Shown here: positions 24,932 to 33,610 of the stretch, in pieces
Position numbering within the stretch: the stretch's first letter is position 1
Layout of the letters: the number at the start of each line of letters is the position of its first letter
Assembly (NCBI GenBank): GCA_964569225.1
Contig: CAZMTU010000002.1
Coordinates: 1-64,000, forward strand
Reading direction: 5' to 3'
DNA from: CAKSQF01 sp964569225
GTDB lineage: Bacteria > Bacillota > Clostridia > Oscillospirales > CAG-272
Length of the DNA: 64,000 nucleotides
The notes under the pieces: model-generated
What the model saw: only the letters and a program-made list of their open reading frames with translations
The model's database searches: none
What the model was told of the DNA's origin: nothing
Position numbers and translations under genes: made by a program

Positions 24932-27900
24932 ATGGATATTATTTTACAAAACTCATGGTTACAAGCCGCGCTTGCCTTATTGCCCGCTCTGCTGGTAACT
25001 GTCATTTTTCTGTTTGTACGAAAAATGGCTAAACTCTCCTATATTCTGCTGACCGTATCAGTGCTGGCATCCTTCGCATTTTGCACCGGAACAGGCATCA
25101 GCCAAGTGATACAGAGTGATTCAGAGGACAATGCTTCGAACAGTCAGATCGTTTCGCTGCCAAAGAAAAGTGATCTGGAAACCGCCGTTTACGCTTTCCT
25201 TCGGGCGGAAGATGCCGAGAGCGCCTCAGCATTGGTTACAGAATATGCCGACGCATACGGCTACGACGATACGTGCTCTCTGATGACTGCCCGCATTGCC
25301 GTTTACAACCAGCACTATACCGCCGCGCTTGGCATATATGAAAAACTGTACGGCACAAATCTGCCGGAAGAAGCAGCCGCCATTCAAAAGATCGTCGCTT
25401 ATCTCCGTTCCGATTATGTACTTGCTGACGAGCTGAGTGAATCCGGGATAGATATGCCTGCCCTTCCCGCCGACGAATCAGAAATATCGGTTCTGACCTC
25501 AGGCGGCGCCAAAGCGCTCATTGAACGGATACTGGCGGATCAAAAGGCAGGAGACGATCTGAAGGAAGGTGCCGAATGGGTCATTCAAGTCAATAAGCTG
25601 TACAGCAGCTATGCCGCGACCGGTCAGAAGGACGAAGCCGCGCTTGCCACGCTGACAAACGCGCTAACGGGACTTTCCGAACGTAAACTGCTGAATAAGC
25701 TCTCTGTATACAGGATCGCCCGTTTAAAGCTAAATTTATTGAACGGCGATTTTGACAGCGCGATCCGTCAGATGGACGACTATACTACCTGTGCGGAATA
25801 TATGATCGCGTTAGACCTGTATTTGAATGGAAGAGTGGAAAAACGCCTGCTTACCAAAGCCTTTGATTTGAAAGAGGCAGACGGCATCAACGAATTGATC
25901 CGGCAGCTACAACTCATTCGGGAGGAAGGCGAGGATAAACTGGAAAACGATGAGCTGGTTATACTGGATCAGCAGATCGAAAAGCTGAAAACCTACAAAT
26001 CCGATGAAGCGCTCTATTATCTGGAGGGTGTTCTGACAAGTGAGGCAGAGGATCGGCGCAATTACAAATCCGCTTCCAAAATATACCTTTCTTTGGCAAA
26101 GCTGTCTGATGAAAGCGGAAATGCCATTAACCGAAACCAGTACTTCTCAGACGCGCTGCTGACTTCTCCCAGCTCAGATGACAGCAGCTATGCCGACGCC
26201 ATGAACCAGCTTGCAGGTACTATCGCCGGCATTGACGGCAGTGAATCGGTAAAGGATATTCCCCAATACGCTGAACAGGCCATCCAGAACAGCTACTATC
26301 TGAAAGGCGTAGGCGAAATTATCCGCAACCCTGAAAAAGAGCAGGAGCAGGTACAGGCAATGCAAGATTACACCGTCAAAGCCAGCGCCGCAGTCACAAT
26401 CAACGGCATTGATACAGACGAATTTAATAAATTAGTGGTAAAAGTACAGCTTTCCGATGAATTTCTCTCCGAACGGGAACTGATCAATTTGGTACGTCTG
26501 AATGACTGCAACTATGAGATCACCGAATACACCATTGAAAAGATTGATTATGAAAAAGCGAATATTATTCTTTGCTGTGACAATTCCGGCAGTATGTCAG
26601 GCAGCATCAGCAGCCTGAAAAATGCCGTATCCAAGTTTATCGCTTCCTCCAATGAAAAGGAAACCTTAGGCTTCTATACCTTTGACAGCGCCATTTTGCA
26701 ATCGCTTCCGCTGGGAAGCGCTGCGCCGGAAAGTCTGCAAAACGCCGTTTCCAGCATGGGCGCCTTTGGCGGAACCAATATTTTTGACACTCTGCAGCAG
26801 ATTCTGGCGGCAGCACCTACCGCCGACGATACCAATCAGGTCATTATCCTGATGACCGATGGTCAGGACGGTAAGAATCATTCCGCTGATGAAATCACGT
26901 CCATGATTGGCAGCACCGCGTTGCGGAAAGGTTATATTGTTTATGTACTTGGCATGGGCTCCAACATTGACACCGGTTACCTCACCTCCATCGCGGAAGC
27001 CACCGGCGGACAGTTTATCTATTCCCCCTCAGACAGCGAACTGGACTCGCTCTATACCTTTATCCACGGCGCACTGAAAAATCAGTATAAGATTACCTTC
27101 TTCACCAAAGACACGCTCACTACCGTCGATCGGAAACTGACCGTATCCTTGGACGGCAAAAATGTCAGCGATACCCGGTACTATTCGCTGAACGAGGAAG
27201 ACGCCGGCAGCGCTTATCTTCCTTTCGACTGCGATGTAGCGGTTTACGGTCTGCGCACCAGACTTATCTACAAGCAAAAGAATGTCACCGACATTGACAT
27301 CACCGGCAAAGGCTTCACAGCCGGCGATTCCATGTACATTCAACTGTTGGGCGATCGGAATTACGCTTTGAGAGCCACTTATATCAACGAAACCACCTTC
27401 CGGATCTCAGTTCCTGCCGATATTGCGGTAGGCTGCTATGACATGGAAGTATACCTGAACAACCGTCGGGCCATTTTTCTGAACGAACTGACCGTTGTAG
27501 ACGGTGAAGCCGTAGAAGTGAAATTCGGCGGCTATTCCTTCACCGCTTATCAAATCGACGAATATGACGGCTATATCAATCTGTCAGGCTATGTTACCAT
27601 GAATGATTGGCTGCATTTTGTAGGAGATATTACACTGAAGGGCAGTGTAGAGGATGCTCAGATGACACTGGTCGATTACGTTGGCAGTTACATTGATTAC
27701 ACCGATTCCGCGGCGGCTACCGGCTATGCTAAATTTCTAAAGGAAAGCGGTATTCCTCAGTTTCTGCTGCCTATGGGAGAAGTAACCATTTACAATGCCG
27801 CGGCGTCCGCATCCGATTACCCTACCGCGCCTAAAACCATTCCCAATCTGCAGCTAATGAACCTGTGCAACTACTACTATCCCATTTTACGGCTTTATCC

Positions 27901-28981
27901 CGATCGGATTACACTGGAAATCGACAAGGGCGACACCAAGCTGCCCTTTCAGGAGCTTCTCCTTTCCCAGACTTCCAAGAGCTCAGCTTCTCCCTTCTCC
28001 TTCAGCTTTAACTGTGTCGGAACCTTAAGCAGTCAGAATATTTCCATCAAGTGCAATATCAAAGCACAGGTACCGGATGGCGATTCCACAATGTTAGTTA
28101 AGCTGCTGGACACCAAAGCGACCATTAAAAAGACGGTTGCGCAGCTTGATTTTAATACACTGACTAACGAATTCGGTTTTGAATTCAATGTCAAGATCCC
28201 CGGACTGGTAATTGATACTTATCTGGGTCTTGGCATGCAGTGGAAGGGTATAGCGCTTAACGGCGTACAGTTTCACTGCGATCGGGATGTAACCAAGACC
28301 ATCTGCGGGATTCCGATTACCTTCAGCGACTTTATGCTGGGCTTCACCGGTATGGCGGAAACGCTGCCCGATCCCACCTATGAAGAGGTCAGCGCGCTGG
28401 CACTTACCGGATCTATGCAGATCGATGCCTGCAAGGTATCGGCAGTGGTTCCCAAGCTGAAAAATTATGTAGGCGATGCCAGTCTGCTTTCCATTCCCGA
28501 TGCCCAATTTAAGCTGCGCTTCAATCATTTTCTGCTGGAAGCGTCCGCAAGCTTAGAGCTTTTAAACTGCGTGACCATTGCTCAAGCTGAAATCAAATTG
28601 GGAAATTTTGAATATTCCAACGCATTGCTTGGGCTGAGCAATGCAGAAACGGACGGCGTGTATATGTCTATGACAGCCGGCTTCCAGTGGGATAAACACA
28701 ATTTAAAGGTTCAGCTTACCGGTCAAGGAGAAGGTACCATCAACAGCCGATTCGTAGGCGTCACCTATAAGGGCACTGCCGCTATGGAACTGAACTGGTG
28801 GATCTTTGAAAAATCCGCCTATTCCGACGGTCAGGCACTGGTCGGCTTCTATAAGGATCATTCCGATAATATTCAATTTACCATCCGCACATCGCAGGTC
28901 ACAAACGGCAAGCGAAAAGGCGCTATCTTCTATATCACATCCACCGGTAAAATGGATTACGATCTGAATTATAAATACTGA
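24932..28981 (+). CDS. Large membrane-anchored von Willebrand factor A domain protein
   Basis: A 1349-residue surface protein. Two transmembrane helices lie at about residues 9-32 and 36-56 with RKMAK between them, so by the positive-inside rule the bulk is outside. Residues 70-500 are helical and repeat-like (TPR-type). A vWA domain spans about 543-730 with a complete metal site: DNSGSMS near 550, GGTNIFD near 613, MTDGQDG near 641. About 600 residues of beta-rich, Ser/Thr/Tyr-rich domains follow. ATG 24932 is chosen because AGGAAAGG precedes it by 8 bases; the frame is open further upstream without a ribosome site. It is followed after 17 bases by its partner. Function unknown; likely adhesion or scaffold. 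Confidence 0.85.
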   Translation: MDIILQNSWLQAALALLPALLVTVIFLFVRKMAKLSYILLTVSVLASFAFCTGTGISQVIQSDSEDNASNSQIVSLPKKSDLETAVYAFLRAEDAESASALVTEYADAYGYDDTCSLMTARIAVYNQHYTAALGIYEKLYGTNLPEEAAAIQKIVAYLRSDYVLADELSESGIDMPALPADESEISVLTSGGAKALIERILADQKAGDDLKEGAEWVIQVNKLYSSYAATGQKDEAALATLTNALTGLSERKLLNKLSVYRIARLKLNLLNGDFDSAIRQMDDYTTCAEYMIALDLYLNGRVEKRLLTKAFDLKEADGINELIRQLQLIREEGEDKLENDELVILDQQIEKLKTYKSDEALYYLEGVLTSEAEDRRNYKSASKIYLSLAKLSDESGNAINRNQYFSDALLTSPSSDDSSYADAMNQLAGTIAGIDGSESVKDIPQYAEQAIQNSYYLKGVGEIIRNPEKEQEQVQAMQDYTVKASAAVTINGIDTDEFNKLVVKVQLSDEFLSERELINLVRLNDCNYEITEYTIEKIDYEKANIILCCDNSGSMSGSISSLKNAVSKFIASSNEKETLGFYTFDSAILQSLPLGSAAPESLQNAVSSMGAFGGTNIFDTLQQILAAAPTADDTNQVIILMTDGQDGKNHSADEITSMIGSTALRKGYIVYVLGMGSNIDTGYLTSIAEATGGQFIYSPSDSELDSLYTFIHGALKNQYKITFFTKDTLTTVDRKLTVSLDGKNVSDTRYYSLNEEDAGSAYLPFDCDVAVYGLRTRLIYKQKNVTDIDITGKGFTAGDSMYIQLLGDRNYALRATYINETTFRISVPADIAVGCYDMEVYLNNRRAIFLNELTVVDGEAVEVKFGGYSFTAYQIDEYDGYINLSGYVTMNDWLHFVGDITLKGSVEDAQMTLVDYVGSYIDYTDSAAATGYAKFLKESGIPQFLLPMGEVTIYNAAASASDYPTAPKTIPNLQLMNLCNYYYPILRLYPDRITLEIDKGDTKLPFQELLLSQTSKSSASPFSFSFNCVGTLSSQNISIKCNIKAQVPDGDSTMLVKLLDTKATIKKTVAQLDFNTLTNEFGFEFNVKIPGLVIDTYLGLGMQWKGIALNGVQFHCDRDVTKTICGIPITFSDFMLGFTGMAETLPDPTYEEVSALALTGSMQIDACKVSAVVPKLKNYVGDASLLSIPDAQFKLRFNHFLLEASASLELLNCVTIAQAEIKLGNFEYSNALLGLSNAETDGVYMSMTAGFQWDKHNLKVQLTGQGEGTINSRFVGVTYKGTAAMELNWWIFEKSAYSDGQALVGFYKDHSDNIQFTIRTSQVTNGKRKGAIFYITSTGKMDYDLNYKY

Positions 28982-28998
28982 GAGGTGAAACAGCAAAA

Positions 28999-31260
28999 AT
29001 GAAGCATTCCATTATTCAAAAAGCAGGCGTCTGCCTTCTGGCATTTCTCTGTATAACAATCTCCCTCTCGCTTTACCTCTCGCTTCCCTTGCGGGCTGCC
29101 GAAACCGCCCAACCCGTTTCCGAAAAAATGGTTACGCTGGAAGCTTCGCAGGATATTACGCTGACTATTTGGTTTGATACAGAACTGCCCGGCGTCACCT
29201 TTACAGCGCCGGACGGCAGTCAGCTCCCTCTTTCGGAAAGCACCGCCGGCATCAACCTGCTGGTAGATGAAAAATGGGCGCTGGTTCAGATCCCCTCTGC
29301 CGCCGCGGGCGACTGGTACATTCAAATCGATCCCCGTTCCAACAGCGAGGTCAGTTATCAGCTCATGGGCATGACTGAAAACCTCTGGATCCAATATATT
29401 ACCGCTGATCCTCAAGCCTCCGGCAGAGTAAATGTCGCCTTTATGGCTGAACTGGGTGAAGAACGCACTTCCTACCGATACGAGCTATGCCTATCTGCCG
29501 ATTACGAGCAGGCGGGCGAGGTCACGCTTCGGGAAGGCAGCGCCATTACCGGCACGGAAGAAAGCCTTACCCTTGATCTGACCGATTACGCTTCTTATGA
29601 GGGATACGTACTGGTACTGTACGTTTATAAATCTACCGATGAAGTCGAATTATTCGACAGTCTTAGCAGTGAGCCGTTTAACTATGTCAACCCTAACAGC
29701 TTGCAAGCGCCTGCCGGCATTGATGTGCAGGTCAATCTCAGCAATCGCGTTCTTACTGCCGACTGGTCGGCATATACCCACTATCGCTATGACAGCTACT
29801 TTGTTTCCATCTCTGCTCCGGGACTGGAGGAACCGATTTATTACAGTGCTTTTGAAAGTGATGAAACCATGTTCACACAATATTTAGAAGCACAGTACAA
29901 TCAACTTACACTCACCTTCTACGGACGTCAGGATAACAGGCTGTCTGAGCCGGTTATCCGGGAGATTCAATTAGACGATAAACCGATTATCACCATTTTG
30001 ACCCCATCCCCCACCGCCAGCAGTCAGGCTCAGATTCAAATGAAGCTGCCCGATCAAACGGTAATGAGCATAGCGGTAGGTGAAACTGAGTATCAGTTCA
30101 CCTCTGACGGCAATGAAAACACTGTGGCAGTGGACCTGGTCAACGGAAACAACACGCTGACTGCTTCCGCTATTGTAAACGATGTAGAATACTACCTCTC
30201 CGAAGACATTTATAAAGACGGATTTCCTCCGGTCCTCGCCTTCTTCGAGCCATATGACGGGCAAAAGTTCACTGACGCCTCTCTCAAAATCGTGGGAAAT
30301 GTCAGCGATGCCGTTTCTCTTTACCTTGGAGATCAGGAGATCGCACTTGATGAATACGGCAACTTTACCGCTGAAATTGAGCTTGCCGTCGGTGAAAATG
30401 AACTAACTTTTGTAGCGGAGGACAACGCGGGGAACCGTACCACCCGCACCCTCTATCTCTACGGCGATGAAACCATCACTGCAGCCGGAAAGCTTGCTAC
30501 CTTCACCCAAAATTATCTGCCATTGATTATTGCGGGCGCTGTCAGCCTCGCCGTTATCATTTTGTCAATTGTCCTACTGATTCGGAAAAAGAAACTTAAG
30601 GGCTTCTCCTTCGCTTCACTGATCGTTTTCTTTTCCCTGACCACCGCCGGAACTTTAGCAATGCTTATCTGGCAGATCATCCACCGAGTACAGCTTGAAA
30701 ACACCGCCCATTCTATGGCATTCTCCGAACTGGTCAGCCGCTCTTTGGAGGAAGCCTACGCGCTGCTTACCGATCTGGAAACCGCCCCCGACAGAATTTG
30801 GCTGTGGGTATGGCTGACAGCAGGTTCAGCAGGGCTGCTGATACTGACCATTCTGATCCGTCTGATCGTGAAGAAAATTCAGGCGCGTAAGGCAAAACCT
30901 CAGTCACCTACCCCTCCCAAAGCACCAAAAGCGCCCAAAGCGCCTAAAACACCCAAACCACCGAAAGTATCGAAAGTATCGAAAGTCTCCGTAAATTCAC
31001 AGCCAATTTCTCCCGCACCGCCCCCCGAGCAGACTGCTCCGCAGGATCCGACTGTTCCGAAAGCAAAAGTAAGCAATTCCGCTGAAACGCCCGCAGCTTC
31101 CACACAATCTTCCCAAACAGATGCAGGGAAAACGCAAGATATGCTTACAGAATCAGCCGGCGCAGCCAATATAGACGCGACCGCAAAATCAAATAAACCG
31201 ATCGAATCAGGCGCTTCAAATGATATAGTTCCGCCTGTCGATCCGCCCACCGAGCTGTAA
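28999..31260 (+). CDS. Secreted, multi-helix anchored beta-rich surface protein with Lys/Pro tail
   Basis: A 753-residue protein in one operon with the vWA gene. A signal peptide (residues 1-32, cut near LRAAE) leads to several beta-sandwich domains (about 35-500), the last resembling bacterial Ig-like or glucodextranase-like repeats (PPVLAFFEPYDGQKF onwards). Three transmembrane helices follow (about 507-528, 533-556, 600-624). The cytoplasmic tail is low-complexity, with KAP repeats, KVS repeats and Pro/Ser/Thr. The tail is probably unfolded or interacts with anionic partners. A strong terminator follows. I know no described family with this full layout. Confidence 0.8.
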   Translation: MKHSIIQKAGVCLLAFLCITISLSLYLSLPLRAAETAQPVSEKMVTLEASQDITLTIWFDTELPGVTFTAPDGSQLPLSESTAGINLLVDEKWALVQIPSAAAGDWYIQIDPRSNSEVSYQLMGMTENLWIQYITADPQASGRVNVAFMAELGEERTSYRYELCLSADYEQAGEVTLREGSAITGTEESLTLDLTDYASYEGYVLVLYVYKSTDEVELFDSLSSEPFNYVNPNSLQAPAGIDVQVNLSNRVLTADWSAYTHYRYDSYFVSISAPGLEEPIYYSAFESDETMFTQYLEAQYNQLTLTFYGRQDNRLSEPVIREIQLDDKPIITILTPSPTASSQAQIQMKLPDQTVMSIAVGETEYQFTSDGNENTVAVDLVNGNNTLTASAIVNDVEYYLSEDIYKDGFPPVLAFFEPYDGQKFTDASLKIVGNVSDAVSLYLGDQEIALDEYGNFTAEIELAVGENELTFVAEDNAGNRTTRTLYLYGDETITAAGKLATFTQNYLPLIIAGAVSLAVIILSIVLLIRKKKLKGFSFASLIVFFSLTTAGTLAMLIWQIIHRVQLENTAHSMAFSELVSRSLEEAYALLTDLETAPDRIWLWVWLTAGSAGLLILTILIRLIVKKIQARKAKPQSPTPPKAPKAPKAPKTPKPPKVSKVSKVSVNSQPISPAPPPEQTAPQDPTVPKAKVSNSAETPAASTQSSQTDAGKTQDMLTESAGAANIDATAKSNKPIESGASNDIVPPVDPPTEL

Positions 31261-31278
31261 CTGTATACAAATGAAATG

Positions 31279-31319
31279 CCGCCGCAATGACTGCCAATCA
31301 ATTGCGGCGGTAATTTTTT
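31279..31319 (+). terminator. Terminator of the vWA operon
   Basis: A 10-bp perfect stem CCGCCGCAAT (31279-31288) with ATTGCGGCGG (31301-31310), followed by TAATTTTTT, 18 bases after the stop codon. Confidence 0.92.
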
Positions 31320-31470
31320 GAGTATATGAAAAAAGCATAGGGCGAAAAAAGACGCCGCCGAATGTCCTATCCTTGAAGTTCTGCCGATCATTATCCTCGT
31401 TTCCCTTTCGCAGACCTGCAAAATCCGGAGCTTTGACTGAATTTAATAAATAAAAAATAGCTGAAAAGGG

Positions 31471-31499
31471 TTGACATGTTATTATTTTTATAATATTAT
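31471..31499 (+). promoter_or_regulatory. Promoter of the decayed NUDIX gene
   Basis: -35 TTGACA at 31471-31476, 17-base spacer, -10 TATTAT at 31494-31499, 32 bases before the ATG of the broken gene. It may now drive the nicotinamidase-like gene. Confidence 0.65.
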
Positions 31500-31530
31500 C
31501 AATATAGTAATATCAGAAAAAAGGAAAATC

Positions 31531-32040
31531 ATGATGGCATTGGAACAAAGAATTTCTATCAAACTTATAGGGTTAAAGATTATAAAGGACAGTCTGCAGC
31601 GATCGCCTTTGCCGCGCTCACAATTCGAAGCGAAGCGGAAAAAAACTGCCGTCTGGATCCCAAAAGCAGCCTGTCGCTGCTGCTAATCAGACGGGGAGAT
31701 TATCCTGAACGCACGGGCATTACCGGGTGAATTTCTGCGGTCAGACGAAACGATCGAACAATGCGCTTACCGTGAAATCATTGAAGAAACAGGGGTAACG
31801 CCCGCAACGCTTATGCCGATAGGGGCAGCTAAGTAAAACGCAATCCAAGAGGAAGAATTATTTCCAACGCCTTTGTATCTGTCATTAGTGAAGAAGCTGT
31901 AAAAACAACCGGCGGAGATGACGATGCGGACACGATGTGGTTTAACGTTTCCTTTGATCAAGCGGAGAATGGACTGTACCGCCTGCTGAAAACCATGGAT
32001 TTACCGAAAATGAGCACGAAAAAGCCCCAAAGCCGGTAAA
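31531..32040 (+). pseudogene. Frameshifted NUDIX hydrolase
   Basis: Pieces of a NUDIX protein appear in different frames. ATG 31531 starts MALEQR, then the frame shifts at about 31556 to YQTYRVKDYKGQSA...LSLLLIRRGDYP. It shifts again at about 31705 to ALPGEFLRSDETIEQCAYREIIEETG, a near-complete NUDIX box (G, five residues, E, then REIIEETG), which hits a stop near 31836. A third frame continues with RNPRGRIISNAFVSV, the typical next block. At least three frameshifts break the gene. The layout is that of the ADP-ribose-type or NrtR-like NUDIX proteins. It lies just upstream of a nicotinamidase-like gene, so an NAD-related role is plausible. Assembly error is the alternative. Confidence 0.78.
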
Positions 32041-32142
32041 ATCCAAAGAAAGCGAAGGAATCTGTAAATCTACTGGCTCAAAGGTTTAACCCGTCCGCAC
32101 CGAATAGGGTCTGACTCTGCACAAATAATTTTAGGAGGAAAT

Positions 32143-32673
32143 ATGAAACATTTTTTGATCGTAATAGATATGCAAAAGGATTTTATAGACGGCGCGTTAG
32201 GCTCAGCAGAGGCTATAGCCATTGTAGAAAATGCCGCAAAGAAGATTAAAGCCTTTGATGGAACCATTTTCGTCACACAGGACACTCACTTTGAGAATTA
32301 TCTGGAAACCGCCGAAGGAAAAAAGCTGCCTGTCCCGCACTGCATCAAGGGAACGGACGGCTGGCAGCTAAACGATCGGATCGCAAAAGTACTGGCGGAT
32401 AAATCCTATACCGCCGTGGAAAAAAACACCTTCGGTTCAGTGGAACTGCCCAAGCTCATCGGTGAAAAAGCCATGGAAGAACCCTTTGAAGCGGAACTGA
32501 TCGGTCTGTGTACCGATATCTGCGTGATTTCCAATGCACTGCTCCTAAAAGCGCATTATCCGGAAATGGAGATTTCAGTAGACGCCGCCTGCCGTGCCGG
32601 CGTCAGCCCTGCCACTCATCAAGCGGCGCTGACTGCCATGCAATGCTGTCAGATTAGCGTAAAAGGATTATAA
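32143..32673 (+). CDS. Isochorismatase-family cysteine hydrolase (nicotinamidase-like)
   Basis: A 176-residue hydrolase with the catalytic triad of the family: Asp in IDMQKDF near residue 9, Lys in VEKNTFG near 92, Cys in GLCTDICVISN near 126. PncA-like proteins deamidate nicotinamide to nicotinate for NAD salvage; relatives hydrolyse other amides. TAGGAGG precedes the ATG. The adjacent broken NUDIX gene supports, but does not prove, an NAD salvage role. Cytoplasmic. Confidence 0.88.
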   Translation: MKHFLIVIDMQKDFIDGALGSAEAIAIVENAAKKIKAFDGTIFVTQDTHFENYLETAEGKKLPVPHCIKGTDGWQLNDRIAKVLADKSYTAVEKNTFGSVELPKLIGEKAMEEPFEAELIGLCTDICVISNALLLKAHYPEMEISVDAACRAGVSPATHQAALTAMQCCQISVKGL

Positions 32674-32711
32674 TTCGCCGACTTATTTTCTCCAAGCTTT
32701 CGGCAAACTTC

Positions 32712-32759
32712 AATAAAGCAGGCTCCTCGCCGCCAAAGCGGCGGAGAGCCTGCTTTATT
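32712..32759. terminator. Bidirectional terminator between convergent genes
   Basis: A 14-bp perfect outer stem AATAAAGCAGGCTC (32712-32725) with its complement at 32746-32759 encloses an inner CCGCC/GGCGG stem. A- and T-rich flanks make it work for both the hydrolase gene and the minus-strand HAD gene. Confidence 0.9.
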
Positions 32760-32761
32760 TT

Positions 32762-33439
32762 CTAACTCAAGCTTTTTCGGCTTTTGGTCGCGCCGATCAG
32801 CAGCGCTTCCAATGCTTTTGGAGCGGATACAATATGCTTCGCACCGCGGCTTTGCAGAAACGTCCGATCCCGAAATCCCCAATCCACAGCGATTTCATCT
32901 ATACAAGCGTTTTGGGCAGTTTCGATATCGACATCTGAATCCCCGATATAAACCGCGTCGTCCCTCGCTACTCCAAGCTGCCGAAGCACTTCGTTTACCG
33001 AATCAGGCGCTGGCTTCTTCCGGATGCCATCCCGATCCCCGACTGCCGCGTCAAACAGTCCGTCAAAATACCGCGTACAAAGGGACTGCACCGCAAAATC
33101 CGCTTTATTGGAAACCACTGCTGTTTTGCAGCCCGCGTTTCTGAGTTGGCAGAGCAATTCCAAAATTCCGCTGTACGGACGGGTTTTATCCGCGCAATGC
33201 AGTTTATAATACGCTTTAAATGTTTCATACACCCGTTTGACCGAATCGCTATCGGCTCCCTGCGGTACACCCCGCTCTACCAGCTTTTGAATTCCGTTTC
33301 CTACAAACTGCCGTACTTCTTCTATCCTCCGCGTTGGAAAACCGGCAGTTTCCAACGTGAAATTCAAACTATCGGTTAAATCCTCCAGTGTATTCAGGAT
33401 CGTACCGTCCATATCAAATATCACAAGCTTATATCTCAT
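32762..33439 (-). CDS. HAD-family phosphatase (phosphoglycolate phosphatase-like)
   Basis: A 225-residue haloacid dehalogenase superfamily enzyme. Motif I FDMDGTILNTLEDL is at residues 7-20, motif II is VVSNKAD near 113, and motif III/IV is KKPAPDSV ... YIGDSDVDIETAQNA near 147-180. The alpha-helical cap lies between motifs I and II, as in Gph/PGP phosphatases. The frame opens at 33490, but ATG 33439 follows GGGAG and is preferred. Substrate not determined; 2-phosphoglycolate or a sugar phosphate is likely. Confidence 0.9.
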   Translation of the reverse strand: MRYKLVIFDMDGTILNTLEDLTDSLNFTLETAGFPTRRIEEVRQFVGNGIQKLVERGVPQGADSDSVKRVYETFKAYYKLHCADKTRPYSGILELLCQLRNAGCKTAVVSNKADFAVQSLCTRYFDGLFDAAVGDRDGIRKKPAPDSVNEVLRQLGVARDDAVYIGDSDVDIETAQNACIDEIAVDWGFRDRTFLQSRGAKHIVSAPKALEALLIGATKSRKSLS

Positions 33440-33610
33440 ATGCAACTCCCTTTTTTTATTTTCAATTCCTATATATTGTAGCATGTTCATCTATGGGGGT
33501 CAAGCCTGCGTCAGATAAATTTGGAAAATTCTATTTTTAAAGATCTATTGTTTATTCTGAGTTCACAAACCGGTGCTACAATATGGCATATTTTTATAGG
33601 GGAGAATAAA

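Noticed and set aside
24932..31260. MoxR-vWA chaperone system
   Set aside because: No MoxR-type AAA ATPase is nearby and the vWA domain sits outside the membrane in a giant protein.
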